DNA from: Pseudoxanthomonas dokdonensis
GTDB taxonomy: Bacteria; Pseudomonadota; Gammaproteobacteria; Xanthomonadales; Xanthomonadaceae
DNA: 64,000 nt
Reading direction: 5' to 3'
Assembly: GCF_001431405.1 (NCBI RefSeq)
Contig: NZ_LDJL01000009.1
Span: 62,001 to 126,000, forward strand
Of this stretch, positions 9,713-17,196 are shown piece by piece. The notes under the pieces were generated by a model. It was given only the letters and a program-made list of their open reading frames with translations. It had not been told where the DNA came from and ran no database searches. Numbering within the stretch: the first letter of the stretch is position 1; each line of letters starts with the position of its first letter. A program made the position numbers and the translations under genes.

Positions 9713-9787
9713 AGCCCCGTCGCCAAGCGGTAAGGCACCTGACTCTGACTCAGGCATTCGGAGGTTCGAATCCTTCCGGGGCTGCCA
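9713..9787 (+). tRNA. tRNA-Gln (anticodon CTG)
   Basis: A full cloverleaf is visible: acceptor AGCCCCG pairs with CGGGGCT (ends at 9783); the D arm is GCC/GGC around AAGCGGTAA; the anticodon stem CCTGA/TCAGG surrounds loop CTCTGAC, giving anticodon CTG; the T arm has GGAGG-TTCGAAT-CCTTC. The discriminator G and an encoded CCA follow at 9784-9787. No integrase or att-like repeat is seen next to it. Confidence 0.95.
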
Positions 9788-9838
9788 ACTTGAAGTCCGA
9801 TACACTGGCCATCGCGCCGCGTATCGGGCAGCCACACA

Positions 9839-9860
9839 AGCCCGCCCCGTGCGGGCTTTT
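9839..9860 (+). terminator. Intrinsic terminator after tRNA-Gln
   Basis: A 7-bp stem (9839-9845 with 9851-9857) with a five-base loop is followed by a T tract (9857-9860), extended at its base by flanking CACA/TGTG. It lies about 50 bases after the tRNA CCA and would end the tRNA-Gln or rplM-rpsI transcript. Confidence 0.75.
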
Positions 9861-9952
9861 GTGTTGTTGGGCGTATTGAATTGACCACGGCAGCGCCGGC
9901 GCTGGCAGGCGCCACGTGGCCACACCATCCACCATCGGTCCGGGACAGAGGC

Positions 9953-10714
9953 ATGGTCGCGACTTTTCTTCCTCCATTCTGCAGTGCGGAGCAGGTCGTG
10001 CCGCAGGTGCGCGAGCGCGGTTTCGCGGCGCTGGCACCGGAAACGCTGGCCGGGGTGTGCCAGCTCGAACTGCTGGATTTGCACGCACTGGCACCGCAGT
10101 GGGAAAACCTGCCCCCGGATCAGTACCTGAAGGACGGTGGCCGTTACCGCCAGCGCCGCCATTCCTGCTTCGTGGTCGAGGCCGGGCAGGTGCTGCTGGC
10201 GCCGCATCGCGCGCATTGGCAGTCGCTTGACTACAACGCGCTGCACGGTGGCATGCAGCGTTGGTTCGAACCGCTGCCAGCGGTTTTGCTGGAACAGCCG
10301 GTGTGGACCCGGCTGGTGGCCGGCCTTGCCGACCTGTGCAGCCGCCTGCGTCCGTCACCGCGCTGGTACGTGGAGGCACACCAGTTCCGCATCGATACCG
10401 CCGATGGCATCGGCCGGCCGACGCCGGAGGGTGCGCACCGCGACGGCGTGGATTTCGTCGCGGTGGCCCTGGTCAACCGGTTGGGTATCAAGGGCGGCGA
10501 AACCCGGGTGTTTGCCGCCGCCGGCCCGGACGGGCAAAGGTTCACTCTGGCGCAGCCGTGGTCGCTGATGTTCCTCGACGATGAACGGGTGATCCACGAA
10601 TCGACCCCGATCCAGCCATTGGAGGAGGTCGGCCACCGCGATACGCTGGTACTGACTTTCCGTGCGGCCGGCTTCCAGGGCGAGGGCGCCGACCCTGGCC
10701 CCGGTGATAAGTGA
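9953..10714 (+). CDS. 2OG-Fe(II) dioxygenase family protein (PF10014-type)
   Basis: A 253-aa protein of the 2OG-Fe dioxygenase family that includes free-amino-acid hydroxylases such as L-isoleucine hydroxylase. The iron site is suggested by HRDGVDF (HxD) at about residue 163, with a distal His in RVIHES and a basic residue in GHRDTLVLTFR for 2-oxoglutarate. The RRHSCFVV segment near residue 65 is also typical. I take the ATG at 9953; a TTG at 9881 would add 24 residues without family features. The substrate is unknown, perhaps an amino acid. It stands alone after tRNA-Gln. Confidence 0.7.
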   Translation: MVATFLPPFCSAEQVVPQVRERGFAALAPETLAGVCQLELLDLHALAPQWENLPPDQYLKDGGRYRQRRHSCFVVEAGQVLLAPHRAHWQSLDYNALHGGMQRWFEPLPAVLLEQPVWTRLVAGLADLCSRLRPSPRWYVEAHQFRIDTADGIGRPTPEGAHRDGVDFVAVALVNRLGIKGGETRVFAAAGPDGQRFTLAQPWSLMFLDDERVIHESTPIQPLEEVGHRDTLVLTFRAAGFQGEGADPGPGDK

Positions 10715-10780
10715 CTTTCGCTGCGGCCGGCAGATAGTTACCATTGAAACAAATTCCATTCCGAACATGTTGGTGCACTG

Positions 10781-11770
10781 ATGAAACTGGGTTCGCTGAA
10801 AGAAGGTGGTCGTGACGGCAGCTTGATCGTGGTCTCACGCGACTTGACCCGTGCGGTCCGCGCGACCGGGATCGCCGCGACCCTGCAGATGGCGCTGGAA
10901 GACTGGTCCAACATCGCGCCGCGCCTGAACGCCCTGTACCAGTCGCTGAATGCCGGCGACGCCGATGGCGTGTTCGACCTCGACCCGCAGGCACTGGCGG
11001 CACCGCTGCCGCGTGCCTACGAGTTTGTCGATGGCAGCGCCTATCTGCCGCACGTCGAGCGGGTGCGACGCGCCCGCAATGCCGAGGTGCCGGCCAGCTT
11101 CTACACCGATCCGCTGATGTACCAGGCCACCAGCGCCAGCTTTTATGGCCCGCGCGACGCGGTCAAGGTGGTCAGCGAGGAGTACGGCATCGATCTGGAA
11201 GCCGAACTGGTGGTGATCACCGACGACGTGCCGATGGCGGTCACGCCGGAACAGGCCGCGGGCCATATCCAGTTGATCGGACTGGTCAACGATGTCTCGT
11301 TGCGCAACCTGATCCCGGCTGAGCTGGCCAAGGGTTTCGGCTTCCTGCAGTCCAAGCCGCGTTCGGCGCTGTCGCCGGTGTTCGTGACCCCGGACGAGCT
11401 GGGCCCGGCCTGGAAGGGCAACAAGGTCCACCTGCCGCTGCTGACCCATATCAACGGCGAATGGTTCGGCGCACCGGAAGCCGGCGAGGACATGCAGTTC
11501 GATTTCTCGCAGCTGGTCGCGCACGCGGCCAAGACGCGTCCGCTGTCGGCCGGCACCATTGTCGGCTCCGGCACCATCGCCAATGAGGACACCTCGCGCG
11601 GCGCCTCCTGCTTTGCCGAGAAACGCACCGTCGAAACCCTGCGTGACGGCAAGCCGTCGACCCCGTTCATGAAGTTCGGCGACGTGGTCCGGATCGAGAT
11701 GAAGGATGCCGATGGCCATTCCATCTTCGGCGTGATCGAACAGCGCATCGAACAGCAGCCGCTGCCGTAA
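10781..11770 (+). CDS. fahA: Fumarylacetoacetate hydrolase family protein
   Basis: Cleaves fumarylacetoacetate to fumarate and acetoacetate, the last step of tyrosine/homogentisate breakdown. The 329-aa protein has the family's metal-binding carboxylates in the VVITDDVPM region, preceded by a conserved SFYGPRDAV block, and the catalytic-core signature SGTIVGSGTIANED. The next gene, maiA, encodes the preceding enzyme of the same pathway, so assignment as a true fumarylacetoacetase is well supported by context. Confidence 0.88.
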   Translation: MKLGSLKEGGRDGSLIVVSRDLTRAVRATGIAATLQMALEDWSNIAPRLNALYQSLNAGDADGVFDLDPQALAAPLPRAYEFVDGSAYLPHVERVRRARNAEVPASFYTDPLMYQATSASFYGPRDAVKVVSEEYGIDLEAELVVITDDVPMAVTPEQAAGHIQLIGLVNDVSLRNLIPAELAKGFGFLQSKPRSALSPVFVTPDELGPAWKGNKVHLPLLTHINGEWFGAPEAGEDMQFDFSQLVAHAAKTRPLSAGTIVGSGTIANEDTSRGASCFAEKRTVETLRDGKPSTPFMKFGDVVRIEMKDADGHSIFGVIEQRIEQQPLP

Positions 11771-11806
11771 ACCAGCGCATGTCACAGCACCGGACAGGAG
11801 ATCGGC

Positions 11807-12493
11807 ATGCACGATGAGCGCTCCAGCGCCGCCGCCCACGCGTCGCTGACGCTGTATTCGTACTGGCGCTCCAGCGCTGCCTACCGGGTCCGGATCGGGC
11901 TCAACCTCAAGGGCCTGGACTATCAGCTGCAGCCAGTGCACCTGGTCAAGGACGGTGGCCAGCAGCATGCCGACGCTTACCGGCAACTCAATCCGCAGCA
12001 ACTGCTGCCGACGCTGCTGCATGATGGCCAGGCGCTGACCCAGTCGCTGGCGATCCTCGAGTACATCGACGAAACCTGGTCAACGCCGCCGCTGCTGCCG
12101 GCCGAGCCGCACGCACGCGCACGGGTGCGGGCGCTGGCGCAGCTGGTGGCGTGCGACATCCATCCGCTGGGCAATCTGCGGGTGCTGCAATATCTGGAAT
12201 CACGCCTGCAGGTGGCCGGCGATGAGCGCCTGGGCTGGAGCCGGCATTGGATCGAAGCCGGCTTTGGCGCATTCGAGTCGATGCTGGCAGCGCAGGGCCC
12301 GGCCGACGACTTCTGTCATGGCCAGCAGCCGGGCCTGGCTGACTGCTGCCTGCTGCCGCAGGTCTACAACGCGCGGCGCTTCGGCGTGTCGCTGGACGCG
12401 TTCCCGCGCATCCGCCGGATTGAAGCAGCCTGCCTGGCGTTGCCGGCGTTCGACCGGGCGCGGCCGGAAAACCAACCGGACGCGCAGATCTGA
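11807..12493 (+). CDS. maiA: Maleylacetoacetate isomerase (zeta-class GST)
   Basis: Glutathione-dependent isomerisation of maleylacetoacetate to fumarylacetoacetate. The 228-aa protein has the zeta GST signature YSYWRSSAAYRVRI with the catalytic Ser-Ser at about residues 23-24, a thioredoxin-like N-domain, and a C-terminal helical domain with PGLADCCLLPQVYNARRF. It lies 36 bases after fahA on the same strand. Homogentisate dioxygenase is not in the window. Confidence 0.92.
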   Translation: MHDERSSAAAHASLTLYSYWRSSAAYRVRIGLNLKGLDYQLQPVHLVKDGGQQHADAYRQLNPQQLLPTLLHDGQALTQSLAILEYIDETWSTPPLLPAEPHARARVRALAQLVACDIHPLGNLRVLQYLESRLQVAGDERLGWSRHWIEAGFGAFESMLAAQGPADDFCHGQQPGLADCCLLPQVYNARRFGVSLDAFPRIRRIEAACLALPAFDRARPENQPDAQI

Positions 12494-12520
12494 ACCGGCA
12501 CTAGCGGGCCGACGCCCGGC

Positions 12521-13666
12521 TCAGCCAAAGCCCTGGGTGATCTTCGGGGCGCCGGATGCGGTGGCGCCGAAGTCGGCGTAAGGGTCCAGCTCCTCGCTGC
12601 TGGTGCTGCCTTCGGACAAGCGGAACTTCAAGGCCAGGCCATCGCGTGAGTCGGCGGCACGCAGCGCTTCTTCCTGCTCGATCCTGCCCTGCTTGGTCAT
12701 CCGGAACAGGCACTGGTCGAATGACTCCATGCCTTCTTCCAGCGACTCTTCCATCGCCTGCTTGATTTCGTGCACCTGCCCGCGCCGCAGCAGGTCGCGG
12801 ATCATCGGCGTGTTGATCAGCACTTCGGCGGCCGGCAACCGGCGCCCGTCGACGCCCTTGACCAGGCGTTGCGATACCACCGCGCGCAGGTTCAACGCCA
12901 GGTTCATCAGCACGTTCTTGTGCGCCGATTCCGGGAAGAAGTTGAGGATGCGCTCGATGGTCTGGTCGGCATTGTTCGAATGCAGCGTGGCCAGGCACAG
13001 ATGGCCGGTTTCGGCGAAGGCAATGGCCGCCTCCATCGTCGTGGCATCGAGGATCTCGCCAATCAGGATGACGTCCGGCGCTTCGCGCATCGCGTTCTTC
13101 AGCGCATTGTGGAACGCATGCGTGTCCAGCCCGACCTCGCGCTGGTTGACGATCGACTGCTTGTGCTTGTGCAGGTATTCAATCGGGTCTTCGATGGTCA
13201 GGATGTGACCGCTGGTGTTGGCATTGCGGTAATCGATCATCGATGCCAGCGAGGTCGATTTGCCGGAGCCGGTGGAACCGACCAGCAGCACCAGACCGCG
13301 CGGGGTCATGATGATGTCCTTCAGCACGTCCGGCAGGTTCAATTCCTCGATGCTCGGGATCACGCTGCGGATGGCGCGGATGACCATGCCTACCTCGCCC
13401 CGCTGCTTGAACACATTGACCCGGAAGCGACCGGCGTCCTGCAGGGCGATGGCCATGTTCAGCTCCAGCTCGCGCTCGAACACCGGCACCTGGCCTTCGT
13501 CCATCAGCGAATAGGCAATCTTCTTGACCATGCCCGGTGGCAGGCCGGTATTGCCCAGCGGATAGAGCTTTCCTTCAATCTTGATGTAGACCGGCGCCCC
13601 GGTGGTCAGGAACATGTCCGAGGCGTTCTTCTCGGTCATCAGCTTCAGGAAATAGCCGATGTCCAT
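12521..13666 (-). CDS. pilU: PilU-type type IV pilus ATPase
   Basis: A 381-aa hexameric ATPase of the PilT/PilU family that helps depolymerise the type IV pilus. Walker A is GSTGSGKST (130-138), and an Asp box (ILTIEDPIEY) and His box (TGHLCLATLHSNN) are present. AFAETGHLC and the C-terminal FDQCLFRM match PilU better than PilT. The Walker B region reads GEILDATTM where PilT/PilU proteins usually have an Arg after GE(I/V/M). The ATG at 13666 begins MDIGYFLKLM; the frame extends to 13777 without homology. pilT is not adjacent, which is unusual. Confidence 0.88.
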   Translation of the reverse strand: MDIGYFLKLMTEKNASDMFLTTGAPVYIKIEGKLYPLGNTGLPPGMVKKIAYSLMDEGQVPVFERELELNMAIALQDAGRFRVNVFKQRGEVGMVIRAIRSVIPSIEELNLPDVLKDIIMTPRGLVLLVGSTGSGKSTSLASMIDYRNANTSGHILTIEDPIEYLHKHKQSIVNQREVGLDTHAFHNALKNAMREAPDVILIGEILDATTMEAAIAFAETGHLCLATLHSNNADQTIERILNFFPESAHKNVLMNLALNLRAVVSQRLVKGVDGRRLPAAEVLINTPMIRDLLRRGQVHEIKQAMEESLEEGMESFDQCLFRMTKQGRIEQEEALRAADSRDGLALKFRLSEGSTSSEELDPYADFGATASGAPKITQGFG

Positions 13667-13759
13667 AGGTATTGCTCCCCAAAATGAGCGGCGCACATTG
13701 CAAGTGCGGCGCAGGCTTCCGACAATGGCCGTGAGATCCCCAAGACGACACGGCTTCCA

Positions 13760-14152
13760 ATGATTAGCTTCGCACAATTACGCGGCACACTGTATGTGAT
13801 GGCCGCCGCACTAGCACTATCACTGGCGACAATTTCGACCAGTGGCGCGCAGACCGCCACCACCCCGGAGCTGCAGGCCGCCATTGATGCGGTGGCCCGT
13901 GCGACCGACGCCGATGCCGATCAGTACGCGCAGGACAGCATCGAAAGCGCGCGCCAGCTGCTGCGCCAGGCGCAGGCGGCCCAGGCCAATCGTGACAAGC
14001 GCGAGGCCGAGGACTTCGCCCTGCGCGCCGCTGCCGAGGCCGATCTGGCCAGGGCCCGCAGCGAGGAAGCCACCGCCAATGCCGAACTGGCCCATCGCCA
14101 GCAGGAAGTCGCCGCGCTCAAGCAGAAGCTGGGCCTGGAGCAGACGCCATGA
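13760..14152 (+). CDS. DUF4398 domain envelope protein
   Basis: A 130-aa protein with an N-terminal signal peptide (hydrophobic run about 12-30, ending near SGAQ) and an Ala/Glu/Arg-rich, largely helical body with heptad-like repeats, as in DUF4398 proteins. No lipobox Cys is seen. An internal ATG at 13799 would give a shorter signal. Its stop overlaps the start of the next gene (ATGA), so the two are coupled. The function is unknown; the location is most likely periplasmic. Confidence 0.7.
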   Translation: MISFAQLRGTLYVMAAALALSLATISTSGAQTATTPELQAAIDAVARATDADADQYAQDSIESARQLLRQAQAAQANRDKREAEDFALRAAAEADLARARSEEATANAELAHRQQEVAALKQKLGLEQTP

Positions 14153-15048
14153 GCGCACTGAACCGCCGCCACCGTCATCTGGCCTTGCTGCTGGCCCTCG
14201 CAGGTGTGGCCGCGGTGCCACTTGCGGCCCGCGAAAGCCCCGAGGCCACGCAGCTGAACCAGCAACTGGCGGCCCTGCAGGCCAACCCGGATCTGCGCGA
14301 AATGGCCCCGTACGAGCGGGTCCAGGCCCAGCAGGCAATCGTCGCGCTGGACGATGCCCGCCGCCGTGATCGCGAGCGAGCCCTGTTCATCGCCCAGCGC
14401 CGGGTCGAGATTGCCGAGGTTGCCGCGCGCACCGCGTACGCGCAGCAGCAACTGCATCAACTGGACCGCCTGCGTGGCGATCTGCTGGTCGAGGCCAGCC
14501 AGCGCGATGCCGCACGGGCGCGCCAGGAAGCCGAACGCATGCGCATCCAGGCCCAGATCCAGGCCGAGGAGGCCGAACGCCTGCGCCAGTCCGCGGAGGC
14601 CGAATCGCTGGCCCGCCAGGACGTCGAAGCCACCTTGACCACGGTGACCGGCCAGCAGACCGCCAAGCTGAGCGCGGCCAAGCAGAAGGATGCCAAGCTG
14701 GCTCGCGAGGAAGCCGAACTGATGTCCGGCGCCAAACTGCCGCCGTCGAAGTTCGACGGCGACAGCGAGGTCTTCACCCTGGGCGCGTCGGCATTCCAGT
14801 CCGGCACAGCCAAACTGTCGGCCAGCGGCAAGACCAGTCTCAGCGCACTGACCGCCTATCTGCAGGCCACGCCCAAGGCCAAGGCCCGCATCGAGGGCTA
14901 TGGCGAAGCCAATGTACCCGCGCAGAAACGCGCCGATGCGGTACGCGATGCGTTGGTGGCGGCCGGCATTCCTAAATCGCGCCTGAGCGCGGTGGCCAAG
15001 GGCAATGCCAGCAAATCGCGGGCGCTGGTGCTGCGGGTCGCGCTGTAA
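14149..15048 (+). CDS. Coiled-coil protein with OmpA-like C-terminal domain
   Basis: A 299-aa exported protein. A signal peptide (about 1-26) is followed by a DUF4398-like N-terminal part and a long Ala/Glu/Gln/Arg coiled coil (about 85-195). The C-terminal domain (about 210-299) has an OmpA/MotB-type fold pattern with FQSGTAKLSASGK, RIEGYGEANV and QKRADAVRDAL, which in the family binds peptidoglycan. Coupled to the DUF4398 gene upstream, it probably links an envelope component to the cell wall. It lacks an outer-membrane barrel. Confidence 0.75.
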   Translation: MSALNRRHRHLALLLALAGVAAVPLAARESPEATQLNQQLAALQANPDLREMAPYERVQAQQAIVALDDARRRDRERALFIAQRRVEIAEVAARTAYAQQQLHQLDRLRGDLLVEASQRDAARARQEAERMRIQAQIQAEEAERLRQSAEAESLARQDVEATLTTVTGQQTAKLSAAKQKDAKLAREEAELMSGAKLPPSKFDGDSEVFTLGASAFQSGTAKLSASGKTSLSALTAYLQATPKAKARIEGYGEANVPAQKRADAVRDALVAAGIPKSRLSAVAKGNASKSRALVLRVAL

Positions 15049-15130
15049 GCCTTGCAGGACAGGGGACACGTCTTTCCTGAAGCTTGTAAATCATTCGTAA
15101 AACCGATAATTTTCTTTTAAAATCAATGCG

Positions 15131-15147
15131 TTGGCATAAGGCTTGCC
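15131..15147 (+). promoter_or_regulatory. Putative sigma-54 promoter
   Basis: The sequence TGGCATA-N4-TTGC has the -24 GG at 15133-15134 and the -12 GC at 15145-15146 with exact sigma-54 spacing. The 60 bases upstream are strikingly A+T-rich compared with the surroundings. A match to the IHF consensus WATCAANNNNTTR covers 15121-15133 but overlaps the -24 element, so its role is doubtful. Transcription would run into the structured leader of the YdcH-family gene. No activator site was identified. Confidence 0.5.
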
Positions 15148-15221
15148 GGCTTCGAAAAGCAAGAGTAGGGTCATAAACCCAGACGGCTTTTTTGCCGCCT
15201 GGTCGACCGGAGAACCGAGCC

Positions 15222-15347
15222 ATGGCAATACCCTGCAACAGCGATGACGGCGCCAACCACCACAACCGGGTGGGGCGCGGTCCGGTGACGGGTTCCGCCC
15301 ATGCATGTGCCCGGTTTTCCGCTTCCAGACCAACGCCCCGTGCCTGA
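15222..15347 (+). CDS. Possible 41-aa leader peptide ending inside the terminator loop
   Basis: An ATG at 15222 with GGAG about 10 bases upstream opens 41 codons rich in Ala, Arg, His and Pro, with Cys at positions 5 and 29. The TGA (15345-15347) lies in the loop of the terminator hairpin (stems 15332-15339 and 15353-15360). A ribosome finishing this frame would cover one terminator arm. Third-position G+C is lower than in neighbouring genes, so coding is uncertain. Confidence 0.3.
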   Translation: MAIPCNSDDGANHHNRVGRGPVTGSAHACARFSASRPTPRA

Positions 15348-15367
15348 CCGCCGGGGCGTTTGTTTTT
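15332..15367 (+). terminator. Intrinsic terminator or attenuator before the YdcH gene
   Basis: An 8-bp stem AACGCCCC/GGGGCGTT (15332-15339 with 15353-15360) is followed by TGTTTTT (15361-15367). It ends only about 24 bases before the ATG of the YdcH-family gene and just ahead of its ribosome site, so it either ends a separate small RNA or acts as an attenuator. Confidence 0.75.
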
Positions 15368-15390
15368 GCAGCTGAAGGAGGTACTTACCC

Positions 15391-15612
15391 ATGTTCGAAG
15401 GTCAAGCCCAGTCCGACATTGATGCGCTGATGAAAACCAATCCGGAGTTCAAGCAGCTGTACCAGCGACACCGCGAACTCAACAAGAAAGTCACCGATGC
15501 CGAGTTGGGCGTGCTGCCGATTGATGACAACCGGCTGGCGCAGATGAAACGCGAGAAGCTTGCCGCCAAAGAGCGCCTGCTGAAGATTTACGATCCTTCC
15601 CCCCGCCACTGA
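15391..15612 (+). CDS. YdcH family protein (DUF465)
   Basis: A 73-aa cytoplasmic protein forming a predicted helical hairpin: FKQLYQRHRELNKKVTDAE then the LAQMKREKLAAKERLL helix, the DUF465 pattern. A strong GAAGGAGG ribosome site lies about 12 bases upstream. The function of the family is not known. The terminator directly upstream suggests expression is controlled at the transcript level. Confidence 0.85.
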   Translation: MFEGQAQSDIDALMKTNPEFKQLYQRHRELNKKVTDAELGVLPIDDNRLAQMKREKLAAKERLLKIYDPSPRH

Positions 15613-15732
15613 CAAGTTCATCGTCGCGGGCGGTGGCGGCCACCTCGTCGGTCGCCGCCGCCCGCGTCACCCCATCGCGCCACCCGTGCGATAATCCCGG
15701 CCCACTTCAGGACGACGCGGGCAGCACGCAGC

Positions 15733-17103
15733 ATGGCGATACACTCCTCGGTACTAGAGCTCATCGGCAACACCCCGATCGTCCGCGCGCAGCATCTGGA
15801 CACCGGCGTCTGCGAGCTGTTCCTGAAACTGGAAAGCGCCAATCCGGGTGGCTCGATCAAGGACCGCATCGGTCTGTCGATGATCGAAGCCGCTGAAAAG
15901 CGCGGCGACATCAAACCCGGCGACACCCTGGTCGAAGGCACCGCCGGCAACACCGGCATTGGCCTGGCGCTGGTGGCCCAGCAGAAAGGCTACAAGCTGC
16001 TGCTGGTGGTCCCGGACAAGATGAGCCGTGAAAAGATCTTCAACCTCAAGGCAATGGGTGCCGAGGTAGTGCTGACCCGCTCGGACGTGGCCAAGGGCCA
16101 TCCTGAGTACTACCAGGACCTGGCTGCCCGCATCGCCAGTGAAACTCCCGGCGCGTACTTCATCAACCAGTTCGGCAATGCCGACAATCCGGCCGCCCAT
16201 CAGTTCGGCACCGGCCCGGAAATCCTGCAGCAGATGGATGGCAGGCTGGACGCCATCGTCTTCGGCTGCGGCAGCTCGGGGACCATGACCGGCCTGTCGC
16301 GCGCCTTCGCCGAACACGCCCCGGACGTGGAACTGGTGCTGGCCGACCCGGTCGGCTCGATCCTGACCGAGTACATCAACGACGGCACCCTCAGCGAGAA
16401 GTCCGGCAGCTGGCTGGTGGAAGGCATCGGCGAGGATTTCCTGCCGCAGATTTCCGACTTCAGCCGGGTCAAGCGCGCCTACGCCATCAGCGACAAGGAG
16501 AGCTTCCTGACCGCGCGCGCGCTGCTGGAAAAAGAGGGCATCCTCGGCGGCTCGTCGACCGGTACCCTGCTGGCGGCGGCACTCAAGTACTGCCAGGCAC
16601 AGACCACGCCCAAGCGGGTGCTGGTGTTTGTCTGCGACACCGGCAACAAGTACCTGTCGAAGATGTACAACGACTACTGGATGCTCGATAACGGCTTCAT
16701 CGAACGCGAGCAGTATGGTGACCTGCGCGATTTGATCCTGCGCCCCTACAGCCAGCGTGACACCGTGGTGGTGAGTCCTGGCGACCTGCTGACCACGGCC
16801 TACCAGCGGATGAAGCTGTACGACGTGTCACAGCTGCCGGTGATGGACGGCGAGAAACTGGTCGGCATCGTCGACGAAAGCGACGTCCTGCTGCACGTCT
16901 ACGGCGATGAAGCGCGCTTCCGCGACCCGGTGTCCACGGCCATGGTCAGCAAGCTGGACCGGCTGGACGTGCGTTCGCCGATTGAAGCGCTGCTGCCGGT
17001 ATTCGACCGTGGCCAGGTCGCGATCATCACCGATGGCGACAGTTTCCTGGGTCTCATTACCCGTATCGACCTGCTCAACTACCTGCGCCGCCGCAGCCAG
17101 TAA
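15733..17103 (+). CDS. cbs: Cystathionine beta-synthase (PLP enzyme with CBS pair)
   Basis: A 456-aa fold-type II PLP enzyme with Lys43 in GGSIKDR as the Schiff-base Lys, an EGTAGNTGIGLA substrate loop and GGSSTGT phosphate-binding turn, followed by two C-terminal CBS domains (about 335-456) as in eukaryotic cystathionine beta-synthase. It condenses serine with homocysteine to cystathionine. The next gene encodes a cystathionine gamma-lyase/synthase, which supports reverse transsulfuration. A cysteine-synthase-like activity cannot be excluded. Confidence 0.88.
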   Translation: MAIHSSVLELIGNTPIVRAQHLDTGVCELFLKLESANPGGSIKDRIGLSMIEAAEKRGDIKPGDTLVEGTAGNTGIGLALVAQQKGYKLLLVVPDKMSREKIFNLKAMGAEVVLTRSDVAKGHPEYYQDLAARIASETPGAYFINQFGNADNPAAHQFGTGPEILQQMDGRLDAIVFGCGSSGTMTGLSRAFAEHAPDVELVLADPVGSILTEYINDGTLSEKSGSWLVEGIGEDFLPQISDFSRVKRAYAISDKESFLTARALLEKEGILGGSSTGTLLAAALKYCQAQTTPKRVLVFVCDTGNKYLSKMYNDYWMLDNGFIEREQYGDLRDLILRPYSQRDTVVVSPGDLLTTAYQRMKLYDVSQLPVMDGEKLVGIVDESDVLLHVYGDEARFRDPVSTAMVSKLDRLDVRSPIEALLPVFDRGQVAIITDGDSFLGLITRIDLLNYLRRRSQ

Positions 17104-17196
17104 AAGGCGCCGGTCGGCGGGCGCCAGGGCAGTCGGGATTGTGCAGGCGTATTAAGGCAATGCTGCTAAAATACGCGGTCAACAAACGGAAAGACC

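Larger units (their letters stand above)
15158..15367 (+). ncRNA. Candidate structured leader RNA or small RNA upstream of a YdcH-family gene
   Basis: Between the putative sigma-54 promoter and a strong terminator lies about 210 bases with several hairpins: 15168-15171 with 15177-15180; CCAG-a-CGGC (15179-15187) with GCCG-c-CTGG (15194-15202) around six T; and a larger ACCGGG/CCCGGT structure at about 15265-15315. I matched it to no riboswitch class known to me. It could be a free small RNA or a cis-acting leader of the following gene. This is the longest gene-free stretch between the OmpA-like protein and the YdcH gene. Confidence 0.4.

Noticed and set aside
9713-9960. tRNA-Gln as an integration site
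   Set aside because: No integrase, no repeat of the tRNA 3' end, and host-like genes follow directly.
15158-15330. Cyclic di-GMP or catabolite-type (CrcZ-like) RNA in the YdcH leader
   Set aside because: The conserved GEMM core and repeated CA-rich Hfq/Crc motifs are not present; left as an unclassified candidate.
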